From Morchella semilibera (lineage: Eukaryota; Ascomycota; Pezizomycetes; Pezizales; Morchellaceae): 64,000 nt of DNA. The position numbers and the translations under genes are program-made. Numbering within the stretch: the first letter of the stretch is position 1; each line of letters begins with the position of its first letter. A model generated the notes under the pieces. It was not told where the DNA came from, did no database searches, and worked only from the letters and a program-made list of their open reading frames with translations. Positions 1 to 10,989 of the stretch are shown here, in pieces. The stretch is taken from positions 372,001 to 436,000 of the forward strand of contig WBVU01000005.1 of assembly GCA_009192285.1 (NCBI GenBank), given 5' to 3'.

Positions 1-1737
1 GCACCGGAGGCATTTATTTTCTTTTGCCCATTGGTCCTTCTCTGCTTGGGTGGCTCCTAAGCTACCAGTAGCTGGGCGAGGTTTGTGCGGGGAGTCCTCT
101 CGTTCCTTTCTACGGGGACGGGACTCGTCGCGCTCCTTCTTCCGGTGGCGAGGCTTCTGGCGTTTGGACTCTTGGTGCTTAGGTTCTCGAGTTTCTTGGG
201 GCCGTGCTGGTTCCCTTCCACGCAGAATTTTCTGGCGGGCTCTGACCTCAGCATCCTTTCTTCCCACTCTTCGAACCCATGCTAACCAATCTGGAAATTC
301 AGATGGTTCTTCAATCGCAGCAGATAGTCTTTGTTCCAACGTGGAGTTTATTCCTGTTAGAATCATGGACTTCATGACGATTGGGCCAACTCGAGCGTCC
401 CACTCAAGGTTTTGCATCTCGTTGATGTAATCGTCGATAGGACCGGTTTGACGGAGATTATCCATCTTCTGCTTGGCCTGTTCTTGACTGGTGCGATTAC
501 CATACTGGATGCGGAGTTCCTGTTTAAAGCGTTCCCAAGTACCGAGCCTAGGTTCTACACTAAGCCTTTCCTTAAAGTTGCGCCAGAAACTTGCTGCACT
601 CCCGGTGAATTCCAGGGATGCCCAAAGGATTCGAGTCTTGTCATCCCATGTGACTCGGGGTTGAAGGTCCATTAGTATCTCCATACGATCGATCCAATGG
701 CGGACGTCTTCGTCAGGTTTCCCAGAGAAGGGGATCTTGGCCTGCTTGGGTGTCTCTCCCTTGCGATGGCTGTAGGATACCGGTGACTGCGTTTCTGCTC
801 GTCGGTGGTGCCTATCTCTTCTTCTCTTTCGTCTCCTATCATCATCGGAGGAACTGGATGAGTCCGATGAACTTGGACTGTCATCCCTTCTGTGCCTTCT
901 TCTTCCTCTTCCGCCACCATTTCCTCCACCATTTCCTATCGCTCCCTTCTCCAGTACAGGCTCCTCCTCCCTCCTACGTTTACCGTGGGATCTTCTGGAG
1001 GGTGGAGACGGGGATTTACTCCTCCTCCTGTTGGCTGGGGGTGGGGGTGGCGGTGCCCTTCCTTCTCCTGGGGAATCGTTCTCAGACTCAACCCGTGGCT
1101 GCTTCCCCTTAAATGCTTTCAGGGCTTCCCTTAGCATTTTCCTCAACTCTGGCTGGACGGTATCGACAGTAGGGGTAGGCGCTTTGGGTAGTGGGGCTAC
1201 CTGAGCTGCTGCAACAGTGGCTGCCAGCCCTTCTGGCAAGTCCAGGTTTTTCTCCGCTTGCTGAGCCTGTATGTAGGCTGCTAGCTCCTGGGTTCGTTGC
1301 CGTTGTTGCTCATGTTCAAGGGCCATCTGTCTAAACCTTAACTCAGTTTCCGTTTGCTGGTTTTGTGCATAGGCCTGAAACTGGTTGGCTAAGGTGCCAA
1401 GAGCGGCGGTTATCTGCCCTTGGTGTCCTTCTACTTCCCGGAACTTCCCTTGTAATTCTCCCACCAGTTGTTGTCCGCGTTGGACTACCTGGACGTGCTG
1501 GTGTTCCCGTGCCCTGGCTTCTGCTTGGATTGCCTCGCCTGTCTGAGCTGCGAGACCTCTCATGCCCTGGACGAGTACCTCGGTCCTGAGGGGTCGTGGG
1601 GTCTCCTGCTCGTAGGACAGCTCGCCGATTGAGGAGGTGCTCGCGTAGCTGGCGTCGCTCATATCCCCATCCGAACCAGAGCGCCTCACTGTAATAGTGG
1701 CTTGCCTGGTTGGAGTTTCGAAGGGGTTGAGGTCCAT
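1..1737 (-). CDS. gag: Gag polyprotein of LTR retrotransposon (partial, 3' end missing)
   Basis: One frame is open from the ATG at 1737 (MDLNPFETP...) to the window edge, 579 codons. The N-terminal third is a Gln/Glu-rich predicted coiled coil (about 1240-1560). A Pro/Arg/Ser-rich linker follows (about 780-1200). Then comes a capsid-type Retrotrans_gag segment beginning at IPFSGKPDEDVRHWIDRME (about 690-740) with the typical W..F...L pattern, and a second basic Lys/Arg/Glu tract (about 60-260). At the very edge WAKENKCLRC starts a CCHC zinc knuckle. Gag forms the cytoplasmic particle that packages element RNA. No stop or frameshift is visible, so this copy may be young. The frame is closed upstream by a TAG at 1819-1821, which supports the 1737 start. 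Confidence 0.85.
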   Translation of the reverse strand, partial: MDLNPFETPTRQATITVRRSGSDGDMSDASYASTSSIGELSYEQETPRPLRTEVLVQGMRGLAAQTGEAIQAEARAREHQHVQVVQRGQQLVGELQGKFREVEGHQGQITAALGTLANQFQAYAQNQQTETELRFRQMALEHEQQRQRTQELAAYIQAQQAEKNLDLPEGLAATVAAAQVAPLPKAPTPTVDTVQPELRKMLREALKAFKGKQPRVESENDSPGEGRAPPPPPPANRRRSKSPSPPSRRSHGKRRREEEPVLEKGAIGNGGGNGGGRGRRRHRRDDSPSSSDSSSSSDDDRRRKRRRDRHHRRAETQSPVSYSHRKGETPKQAKIPFSGKPDEDVRHWIDRMEILMDLQPRVTWDDKTRILWASLEFTGSAASFWRNFKERLSVEPRLGTWERFKQELRIQYGNRTSQEQAKQKMDNLRQTGPIDDYINEMQNLEWDARVGPIVMKSMILTGINSTLEQRLSAAIEEPSEFPDWLAWVRRVGRKDAEVRARQKILRGREPARPQETREPKHQESKRQKPRHRKKERDESRPRRKEREDSPHKPRPATGSLGATQAEKDQWAKENKCLRC

Positions 1738-2469
1738 GCTGGCGGAGCTGCGGGTAATCCTTCTCGGGTCTCGTTTGCGAACCTTCTTCGGGGCTTTGGC
1801 TTTGAGGGGGGCTGGGTTCTATAGCTCGGTGGCGGGGGTATCCCTGGCTCTGCTGGCTATTGTGGGATGAGCCTGGGCCATGGCGGTGTCTCTGTCGCGG
1901 ACCACAATGGCTTCCGCCATGTTGTGGTCTTCCTGCGAGGTTAACGCTAGTGGGAGGGACATCTTTGAAGAATTCGATGGGTAGGTCGGGGGTGTTGATG
2001 CACCAAGGTAGAGGAGTAAACCAAGGTACCGAGTGCGCTAAGCCGTGAGAGTTTTGGCGAAGCGTTATGAGGATGGAGGGGGTGAGGTTGGGCTCAAGGA
2101 TATTCTCCTTGAAGGTGGCGATGGTGCGAGCTTCTGCGAAGAAGCCTTGGTGTTGGAGGTAGCCGCAGTAGAGATGTTCTGCGCTGCCTCGAGGGACCAG
2201 AAAGGAGGTTTCACAGGGGAAGCGAAGCATGTACCAACTTCTCTTGATCACTACTTCTTATACCGAGTGCCCGTGTACTATCCGTACCTAGCAATCACAC
2301 AAGGTAATCGAAGTGTTGTCTTGAGAAAGTAGTAGGCTTCGCTTATAGTAAAAGCAGAGTTGGACAAAGAGTCCAGAGGTTTTCTCTGATTGCGACGTGG
2401 AGGCGGAGGTACCAGTAGATGGCTCTCTCCACAGTCATAGGGTATGCGACCGGATAAGGTACAATATAG
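1738..2469 (-). other. Leader between LTR and gag
   Basis: About 730 bases separate the LTR from the gag start. A 302-codon alternative frame crosses it (2251 to 1343) but overlaps gag in another phase, has no recognisable domain and is rich in Arg/Pro/Ser, as expected from an out-of-frame reading of gag. I regard it as untranslated leader, perhaps with packaging signals. An intron or an upstream frame cannot be excluded. Confidence 0.45.
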
Positions 2470-2862
2470 TGTAAAGGGATATCTCAGAAGTCACTAAGAT
2501 ATGGCTAATGCTAAGCGATAGTTCTGTAGCTTTTAAACTTGTAATATTGTAGACCGGATTCCGTTCGCTTGAGAGGATGATGATTCCCCTAAGACGACGG
2601 GAATCCTACTAGCTATTTATACATGAAGAACCCCCTTTAAACCCGTTAACTCCTCCAATAGCAAATCTCTCGCAATGCCTCCGCTACTGCTCCGACGTTC
2701 CACGAGGTGGGGTATCCAGGGGTCCACTCATAGGGTGTGGTAGTGGTTGCCGAGTTGTAACCGAACCCCACTTCTGGGCGTACGTCACTCTTCCCTCGTG
2801 CCGTCATACTAGGACAATCCCATTGTACTACTAGTACCGCACTTCCAGGCAATCCTGTAACA
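2470..2862 (-). repeat. 5' LTR (393 bp)
   Basis: The LTR begins TG and ends CA in either orientation (TGTAAAGGG...CCTGTAACA on the plus strand). It aligns end to end with the solo LTR at 14533-14924, with about 29 differences by eye. Read leftward it contains a TATAAATA box (plus-strand complement at about 2614-2621), which probably drives transcription of the element towards gag. Confidence 0.9.
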
Positions 2863-2873
2863 CTGTGTATATA

Positions 2874-3115
2874 CATGTACCCCGGGGGTCCTCAAAGTGA
2901 AGCAAGGACAGTAAAGAACCACAATTTCGGAGCTATTGGCCGCTATGCCCAAATTTGGAGATGCGTGTGATCCGTTAGATCGGATTGGATCAGACAGGGC
3001 TATGGAGTAGCTGGAAACAAAAATGGGGAAATTTAACTGGGTCTAACTTTGATGGTAGTCGCAACAATAGTGTATTGAGGTTGTTGCATCACTTTCAGGA
3101 CCCCGGGGGTACATG
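2874..3115. mobile_element. TIR element (MITE), 242 bp, TA-flanked
   Basis: Inverted repeats of about 33 bases, beginning CATGTACCCC at 2874 and ending GGGGTACATG at 3115, bracket about 180 bases without an ORF. A TA lies on each side (2872-2873, 3116-3117), as in Tc1/mariner insertions. It starts only 11 bases from the LTR end. The termini resemble those of the element at 26381-26587. Confidence 0.75.
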
Positions 3116-3281
3116 TATCTTTATTAGGTGCGTGGTCTTGGCAAAGGACAGTGTATACTTTCAGCTATGACATCATAGAAGACAAAGATCAGGCATCCCC
3201 CGCTCATTCCTCTTTGGCTCCTCCATCATATCAATCCCCCCCCGCCTGAGATCTTTTCTCACGCTCAGACATACACAAACA

Positions 3282-5013
3282 ATGCCACCCAAGCGTCCAC
3301 CTCCCTCCATAGATATAGGTCTCGTGCCTCCCGCCTCCGCCGCTGGCCCTCCCCCCGCCGCTGGCCCTCCCCCCGCCAAACGCCGCCAACTCAAAATCCC
3401 GACTCCCAGCATCCCCACCCCTCCATCCCTCTTTTTCACCATCCCCTACCCACCTCTTCTCCCCGCGTCCCCCGATGACCCCCCTTCCAGCAATGAGCAG
3501 TTTACAGATTTCCTACACGCCCAGGCCGCCACCCTGCCCCCCAGCACCCAGATCCTCTACACTGCCGCGCTAGCCAACCTCGAACCAGACAACACTCCAG
3601 AACTCACAGGAGGAATGCGCGCGTCGCTAAAAGCCGCCGTCACTGCTTTTACGGTGCATCAACCTTCACCAGCCGCAGATCAGGATCCGGGCGAGGAGCA
3701 CGAGCAATTGGGATTTCTGAGAAGGCTGGCCGCAGGGGATGTAAGGAACAAGGAGTTGGTGGACTGGGCGGACACAGTTACAGCTGCCCTCCTGTCATTT
3801 AGCACTACCCGCGGTGCTGCAGCTCCCCCGTCTGCCTCCTCCGCCTCCTCCACAACACCTACGCGTCCACGTGCGACACCTACACCTGAGATGCACAGCA
3901 GCGCCCACCACAACACCACTGGCTGCTCCTCGGCCATCCGTAATAAAATCCTCGAGCGTGACAGTCACGCGTGCGTGGTCACAGGCGTTCGCGATGCTAT
4001 TATACTCGAGGTTGCGCATATCATCCCCCCCAGCGTACGCAGGGAGACTGCCGCTTCCCGGGGGCTGCTGGGGATCTTTATGGGGGCCGAGCGACTTGAG
4101 GCATTGAGGACGGCTACGCTACAGCGCGCCGGATGCGCGAGTGTAGGGGAGGTTGCCAACCGCATGGTGCTGAATGTGTCGGTACACAGGTACTTTGATC
4201 GGGGGAGTGTGGAGATTTTGCCGGTTGTGGGGTCGGGTGATTGGGGTGTGGGGCGGGGGTATGATCCGAGTATTGTGAGCAGTGTAGGTCGCCCTCACTC
4301 CGATTATTTCTAGCACGCGACACCCATCCCCCCCCCTTCCAGGCGGACATAGCTAACCACTCCCCCAGTATGACATAAGCATCCACTACCCCGGCTCCGC
4401 TGCTCTGCCTCTAGCCAGGTACATTTATTCTACCCCAGCCCCTGGTACTCAAACCGGGCAACAACTGTTGTCCAGCGCGCTGCTGACTCCCGGCACAACA
4501 ATCACGCTCACGACCTCCGATCCTGCGACAATGCCACTGCCGCATCCGTTGCTACTGCAGCTGCATGCGGTCTGCGGGCGCATCAGGCGCCTCAGGGCTG
4601 CGGCTGGGTGGCCGGTGCTGCCACCGGGGGATGGGTCGGATGGAGGCATGCAATGGGGGGAGGAAGAGGAGATGCCGTGGGAGGAGGAAGAGGGTGGCAT
4701 TGGGGGGGGAGGTGGGGAGGGGGAGATCGCGGCGACGAGGTTCACAATGGAGCTGCCGGAAGAAGGTATCCGGGATTGGGTTCGGGGGTGCTCCCTGGGG
4801 CCGTTGGATGGGGATTCTGGTGTTGAGCCCGGGGCGGACGCCGGGGGGGATAACGGGCGGAGGTTTGGGGATGGGATGGAGCAGCTGGAGGAGGGACCGG
4901 ATGACGGAGAGAGGCCAAGGAAGGTGGCGGATGTGATGGAGGAGATGGGGATGAGGGAGGAGGAGCGGCGGAGGTTAGTGAGCGGGTGGGGAGGGAGGGG
5001 GCTGGGAATGTAA
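3282..5013 (+). CDS. HNH endonuclease-domain protein, two exons
   Basis: Exons 3282-4274 and 4369-5013 (545 aa). The intron has a GTGAGC donor, an AGCTAAC branch point and a CAG acceptor, and joins in phase 0. Residues 1-70 are Pro-rich and disordered. Residues 70-175 form a helical region. An HNH_2-type domain follows, with Cys231 (CVVTG), His246 (EVAHIIP), Asn298 and His302 (LNVSVHRYFD). Exon 2 reads YDISIHYPGS, continuing the fold, and then a Glu/Gly-rich acidic tail. HNH domains cut DNA with one metal ion; many fungal members are uncharacterised and I infer only a nuclease-like role. Reading through the intron would stop at 4313 and lose the C-terminal third. It converges on the gene at 5597-7819. 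Confidence 0.8.
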
Positions 5014-5596
5014 TGGTACCTTTTTTCTTCTTTTTTTTTCACTTTCCCTTTTTTTTTCTGTATGGATTGGAGGGCTTTAGGTAATGCTTGGGGCCTCTGG
5101 GGTACGAGGTTTCATCTTCTCTCCCCCCCCCCCTTCTTTTCAAACTGTTTGGGGGCAGACCCGTTTTATTCACCCATCTCCTCTTTTCCCTTTTAGCTGT
5201 CTCTTTACACCCGAGAGCAGCATCTATTCCTGTGATACCAGCATACTGGGCTTTTTCTATAATTCTATGGGCTGGCCTTATAATAACTAAACCGCTATAG
5301 CCGCAATAGTATATATCACCCCCCGTAAACTCTGCACATGAACAAGGAAAGACGGATAATCAGCAACCCCCCCCCCCCCACATATCCCCAAACACTAATT
5401 GCCGCGGTTCTTTCTCCCACTGTGTGACTGCCAACACCCACAAACTCGCCAATTCTAATGCCCTGCGGTGTCATTTGGGGACAACGACGGAACTGTTTGA
5501 ATAACGAACGGGTGGTTTTTGGCAGCGGAAACAGCCGCCCAGGGACCTAAAGCTAAAGCCAAAGAATACAAATCACTCCTCCACTAAACCCACCCA
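5014..5596. other. Intergenic space between convergent genes
   Basis: Homopolymer-rich 3' flanks (runs of T, C and A near 5025-5380) lie between the two convergent stop codons. No ORF of substance or repeat copy was seen. It presumably holds both polyadenylation regions. Confidence 0.4.
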
Positions 5597-7819
5597 TTAT
5601 AAGACATCACGGTCCTTACGCTCTACCTCCCATACCCTTGCCCTCTCAATCACCCTTTCCACAATCCCCTTCACCCTCACCGCACCCCTCATCACCTCCA
5701 CCACGGCTCTCCACTGATTCCACTGCATCGGCACAGCCCTCTCTTTTCCCTTTACCAGCACCGCTACCCCCCCTTCTCCCAGCATATGCATTGTCCACAC
5801 CTTCATCCTCCACCCTACACATAGCACTCCTACTACCTGCAAGCCCTCCCTTGGCATGCCCTCCATTAAACTATTCAGCATCCCTCTTAAACCCCTGAAT
5901 AGCTTTATCTCATCATTTAGCTCCCTGGGCCTCCGCGCGCCACGGCTAACTTCAATAGCACCCAGGTCGTAAACGCGCCCGTCCGCCAGCAGGCAACGCA
6001 ACACCCCGTCGTAGCGGTAGTCCAGACCCTTCACCGCGCTCTTGACGTCAGCCCGCGACACTGACAGCCCGGGGATGGTATGTAGGCAGCGATCCAGTAG
6101 CGGAGTCCACAGGGATGAGAACCAACTACTGCGGAGCTCCGTAAGCCACTTACAGGATGTGTAGCTGGTAAGGAGCCCAATTCTGTGTTGTTGTCAGTTC
6201 GTTTACTCTACTTTTATTCTTCTCCTCCTTTCCCACTTCACTTTGGGGAAGGAAACCCGGGGGGGGGGAGGGTATACATCGAGGACGCAGCGCTATTCGC
6301 ATACAGAGCAGTGGCGTGGCGGCGCTCATCAAATGCCTCCCCCGGCGGGCGTGACGGCGACTCGATTATGTCGTAGAGCTCGGCTATAGTCCTCGGATTC
6401 TGTCACATCTTAGCACGACATTCCCACGCGACAGGCAGAGAGAAGAAGTTTTCTTACATCTGGGAACCGTCCAACCGCGTACTCAAACGCCGCATCCCTC
6501 TCCGGCAGCGTGGGCCCCCATCCTGCGACCTCCTCCATTTCATGAGACGTGAGCCATCCGCATATGGCCGGATCTGAGAGGTCGATGATCCATTGAAGGA
6601 TCGGGTTATTTCGCAACCAGGGGCTGGAAGCAGGGACGGCGCGCACCTTGTAGTATATGATGTCTTCAAGAATGCGGCCGCTGGCGAAGGTGTGTTTGTG
6701 GGATGGCGTGAGAGAGAGGTACACATCGATGAAGGTGGAGTCGTCGGGGAATGGGGAGGGGGAGGATTCGTCGGAGTCGGTGGGGACATTGGTGGGGGTG
6801 CGGATGAGACTGCCCATGGAGGATGGGTTCGATTCTTCGTGTGTTTGGGCGCTGTCCTGGAAATGGTTAGGATAAATAAAAGCGGATAGTTTATAATAAC
6901 TCACTATAGCTTCCTCCCCACCCTCTTGCTCAGTCCCCGCCTCCATCTCACCAGTCCAGTCACTTCCATTCTCGTGGTCCTGCAACTCTGTAGCCTCCCC
7001 CACATTTAGCATTGGTAGCTTCTGCGGCCTCACATCCTCACTCTCCGTCCTCCTCTTCGTCCCTTCCCCTTCAACCTTCAGCCCCCGACTCCCACCCATC
7101 AAAGCTAGCTTACCAGAGGCCTCTTCTGTTTTCACCCTGCGCGCCGGGGTGATATCCCCATGCACGATCGTCTGCGGCGGCACTGACGCTGACGACGCTG
7201 AACTTGATGATCCTGCAACCCGGCCACCTGTCTGCTAGTAGGCACAAATATTAACCCACGAGCACGGTACCCCAGCAAAACGGAACACCAGCGCGGAGTA
7301 TAGGATAGGAAAAGCGTATTTGGGAATTGTACGATAGATAGACACATGCGTCCCCCCATTTTGTGCAAATCAGGCGTTGGACATTGCCAAGGACCCACCC
7401 AACCCCCGGGCCCAACACCAGGCACAGCCAGGGAGGACAGTCGATGTGGGTAACGGCTTGGCCGTTAAACTCAACAGCGAGGGGAAAGTAGAAGGGGGGA
7501 TTGGGGAGTGGAGAAGGGGGGAAGGAGGGGTGCCTTACATCTCAGATCCCGCCTTATCCAACAGCATACCCGCCTTTACCTTACGAGCGCTTGATTCCAG
7601 CGGCGAGCCTTCAATGATAGATAGGTTCTTCCTCCAACGCAAGTCGATTGAGTCGGACAGGAAAGTGCCGAAGCTGGTGACATGGTATGCTACAAAGGAG
7701 TTGTATGACCATTCTTCAGACGGACGCACGAAGTAGGTTGTGCAGTAGGCTTTTACTTGCCCCTTGGTGAAGTTCGTCTCTTGTGGGGATGGGGGCGGGG
7801 GTTGTCGTGATCTCGGCAT
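5597..7819 (-). CDS. Multi-exon fungal protein with restriction-endonuclease-like C-terminal motif
   Basis: Proposed exons, read leftward: from the ATG at 7819 to about 7539-7570; about 7220 or 7230 to 6905; 6856-6460; 6399-6278; about 6183 (or slightly lower) to 5597. The intron 6904-6857 (48 nt, GTGAGT...CTAACC...CAG) and the intron 6459-6400 (GTAAGA...CAG) are clear. The first junction and the one between exons 4 and 5 do not give a unique in-phase solution. Exon 2 is a Ser/Glu-rich linker and exon 3 is folded (DVYLSLTPSHKHTFASGRIL). The last exon holds YRYDGVLR, then YDLGAIEVSRGAR and a Lys/Leu-rich helix. This order (D...IEV) recalls PD-(D/E)XK-like domains of fungal proteins, by pattern only. 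It could be a slightly decayed gene. It converges on the HNH gene. Confidence 0.55.
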
Positions 7820-9397
7820 GGTGTTTTGATAGTTATTGGTGGGCTGGTAGATCCGTAGAATCGTGAAGGAGAGGAGGGGGAAGGAGAGGAGGGGGGGAGG
7901 GGCTGGCTTAGGGAGGGGGATCTTGGCAATCTACTGTGCACTCAATTTGTGGAAGAAAGTGGACAGGGCTGCTCCTAACCTGTGTGTGTGTGCGTGTGTG
8001 TCTCAGCTTTACTTTTTGTGCGCGGGGGGTTCGCTGCTTGTCGATGCTTGACAGGATACGATATAATCTTCAGGCTTGGATTTGGCGGCTTATTAATAGT
8101 CTTGTAAGATTGTTGTATTGCTGTTCTCTTTTGCTACCTACCGAACAGCGAAGGCAGCTGATAGAGTATATATACACGTAGGTTGTGTCATCTGGTTTCG
8201 GGCAGCTTTGCAACTTTCCAAACAAAGAAGATATCGGATGGAGGTGTGGGCGCAACAAGGAAGAACACCCACATCCCTTGAATTTGCTGTTGTCGTCTTT
8301 GTTTGGTTTTGGTAGTCCATCGCCAACCTTTACTATACATACGCGCTATCAGAGTTAAGCAGGAGCCCACACCATTTCCACAAACACAAAGAATTAGAAA
8401 CTATCTGGAGGTACATATGCAGAGAAACATAACTCGCCAGGTCGGTTGGCGGATGGCTACATGTACTGGGTAGTTCCTCTGCTCATTGTTGTGGTAGACG
8501 AATCTGTATCGTACCGGCATAGATCCCCGGTCTCGCTTCCGCTGCATGCTGCATACGCAGCGATCCGCAGCCCACGGGATCACCCCTGCAGGTCCCGATC
8601 GCAACGGCCCCGATCTAGCCACCTATGCTGCCAAGCCGATCACGTGTCACTCGCTAAGCGCCAAGCGCCACACACTGGGCTTACTTAATTAGCCACCCGC
8701 CAAGACTCGCTTCCCAACTATTTCTCATGAAGCGCCCCGCGCCGGGGCCTGGGGTCCGGGGCTGCAGTTTGGGAGCTGTATGTAGATCCATTGAGCTTAC
8801 CCGACTTGGACATATAGGCCCAAATAGGCACTTACTGGTGTGACATTCATTTGGCTCCCCACCAAAAATCCAACTTTGAGAAATTGAAGAACTCCACCAC
8901 AACGAAAGATAAAATTTATCTGACTCTGTTAGGTTGTAGAGAAGAAGCAGTTCTATCATCCAAGAGAGGGAAAAATAATTTAGGCTGTGGTTGGGAAAGT
9001 CATTAGCGGTTGAAGTTGACACTCGAAAGTAGTCCGGTTACAGGTGCCTCTAACCATATACAGATCCGGTGAGAAGGGGGGAAGACGCCCTCTTCTCACC
9101 AGGGTTATCTTTTCCTCTACGATTTATTGCAATGCTTTATATGATTCTCTGGTTCTTGTTTCCGGACTGTAGCCCTACTTTTCTCCTTTTCTACTTTGCG
9201 CTAGTAATTTTTTAATCCGCCTAACTCATCTCTTTCCCCGCCCGGCACCAGCGACCGGAACCCCCCGCGCCCAGTCTGGGTGCACTAATGGGGTCAACAG
9301 AGGGGACTACCATGGGCACGGAGGCAATCCGGGCTTAATTGTGGGTAAGGGAATATGTATTAAATAATCATTAGCCCTATAGAAGGTGGTGATTAAT
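7820..9397. other. Intergenic, no supported gene
   Basis: Short ORFs on both strands have neither introns nor recognisable domains. A G/A-rich run (7860-7920) and a TG-rich stretch (7978-8000) lie near the 5' end of the leftward gene, possibly in its promoter. Confidence 0.4.
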
Positions 9398-9542
9398 CAT
9401 CCTTCCGTCTGTCAGTAAACGCTGCAGCTGCCCCCCCAAGAAAAAACAAATTTGGTGTGGCTTTACTAACAGATCCCGTTGTTCCCCTATACAAATATAA
9501 TCCCTCTATTATAGGGGGCAGCAATCGACAGAAGAAGGGATA
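9398..9542 (-). mobile_element. MITE of the CTGTCA family, copy 1
   Basis: The ends are inverted repeats built around CTGTCAGTAAACGCTG and CTGTCGATTGCTG followed by C runs. The core (complement of AGTAAAGCCACACCAAATTT) is shared with copies at 50453-50613 and 53418-53580, in the opposite orientation. No ORF. Target duplication not resolved. Confidence 0.7.
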
Positions 9543-10167
9543 GAGCCCGTCGGCTCTGGACCAAAAAAAAAAGAAAAAAACCGGGGGGGGGGGGGGCAGC
9601 CGGATGTCCCTCGCCGTCTACATCCGAGCTCCGAATAAGAGCGCACACCCGTTGATCAGGCACCCCTTCAAGTTCCGGGAGGAGCCACGCAGCTTTGGAT
9701 ACCGGTGCTACTACCCCTGTACATTTCATAGGAGGAATCTTGTTGTAGCTTAGGGGCTGCGCCATCCATACGCACTTGGTGCGTTGAAGAAGTGAGGGAG
9801 GGAAAAAAGAGTAGGCCGGTGGGTGGTGGGATTTATAGAATTGAGCACAAATAAGACGGTTTATGTACCCATAAAAGCCAGTCACGATTGTTTGCGCCGG
9901 GCATATTATCCGAGCCAGTTTAGCTGACTGTGCTCCGAGGCAATGGCATATCATAACAAATCGAGTGATGTCTCATGTCTTACATATGCGATAGTTATCT
10001 GCTTATGAACTGGTGTCTCTGGCATGCTCCACAACGGGCTGTGGCAACTAGCCCCATTCTTAAGGGAACCTATTACCGAATCACAAATTGATGCCGGAGA
10101 ATGGTAGCGGACGGTGAAAGATCACAAACAATAGCTATGTCGCTGATAGATACTGGATACTCTTGGG
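9543..10167. other. Intergenic with A/G homopolymer tract
   Basis: An A-rich run followed by a run of about 14 G lies at 9561-9597. A 155-codon leftward frame crosses it (9954 to 9487) but includes the homopolymer and the MITE, so I do not call it a gene. Confidence 0.4.
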
Positions 10168-10169
10168 TA

Positions 10170-10406
10170 TGGTGCGGTAAATGTGTCAATAGTAATATTG
10201 TTAACGGTGGTGAATTATTTTACCACCGGTTGTATAGACGCTGAATCTCAGTTCTTGTTGGAGGTTTCCAACCGGTGGTGGAGTGCCTGCCACCAGTGGT
10301 TAAATTCCCCACCGGCGGATAATTGGGCTCATATATAAATAATGGAATTATTTTCACCACCGGTGGTACCGTTGGTAAAATTACTTTTGACACATTTGCC
10401 GCTCCA
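10170..10406. mobile_element. TIR element (MITE), 237 bp, TA-flanked
   Basis: The termini TGGTGCGGTAAATGTGTCAA (left) and TGGAGCGGCAAATGTGTCAA (right, complement) match at 18 of 20 positions, and the similarity extends inward as AGTAATNTT. TA is present at 10168-10169 and 10407-10408. The interior is filled with short ACCACCGGTGGT-like palindromes, so the single strand would fold extensively. No ORF. Confidence 0.85.
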
Positions 10407-10408
10407 TA

Positions 10409-10989
10409 CTCCTGGCTGGCTATCGCCGGGATCCTGCCGGGGGTTCTAAAAACAAAAAATACTACCTAGATTGCTTTATCAAACTCTATAGATAGGTCTA
10501 AAGGGTCGGGAATAACCTAAGTCCCCTCCTACGACTCGCTGGTTGCAAAAAAGCAGCGGGTGTATCTAGTACCTCGTCTGCTAGAGCACCATGACACTGC
10601 GGCATTACTATAGTATATTGGCAAAGATTCCGATTTGGTTCAGGGGTTTTTACGGCATACCTATTAAAACCCCTTTTTGCTACCGTACCCAAGTCATCAA
10701 TAACTAACGGAACTTTTAGAATCCATCATATTTTGCCGGTCGTGGGATCTCACGGGAAGATTTAACCCGTTATCTTATGCTTAGGTGTAGGTACAACACC
10801 TACAAGGTGAGGGGCCCGGAACTCCGTTGCGACCCCTGCCGATGACAATGCAGTTTCATAATCATGCATGATCGCGTCTTCCGAGCTCGCGAAACGTGCG
10901 GGGTAGCGCCAGAATACCAGATACACCCACCACCCGTCAGCACCAGAGACCTCCGTCTTTCTATCGCTAGCAGCAGTACCTATAATACG
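10409..10989. other. Upstream region of the ULD gene
   Basis: No gene is supported. The frame of the next gene is open back to an ATG at 10864, but the conserved start MSFGIGIGD is at 10990; the 42 residues between are likely 5' UTR. Confidence 0.4.

Larger units (their letters stand above)
1..2862 (-). mobile_element. LTR retrotransposon, 5' part, cut by left window edge
   Basis: The leftward element consists of a 5' LTR (2470-2862), a leader of about 730 bases and a long gag frame that runs off the left edge. Protease, reverse transcriptase and integrase would lie beyond position 1. A second LTR of the same family stands alone at 14533-14924, which fixes the LTR borders (TG...CA in both). 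The base after the LTR begins CTGTG (2863-2867), the expected target duplication; its partner is outside the window. No tRNA-complementary TGG primer site directly follows the LTR, so the priming mode is unclear. A Ty3/gypsy-type element is likely from the gag, but cannot be proved without pol. Confidence 0.85.

Noticed and set aside
1343-2251. 302-codon leftward ORF
   Set aside because: Overlaps the gag frame in another phase, has no domain, and its Arg/Pro/Ser-rich composition is what an out-of-frame reading would give.
9487-9954. 155-codon leftward ORF
   Set aside because: Runs through an A/G homopolymer and half of a MITE; no domain and no introns.
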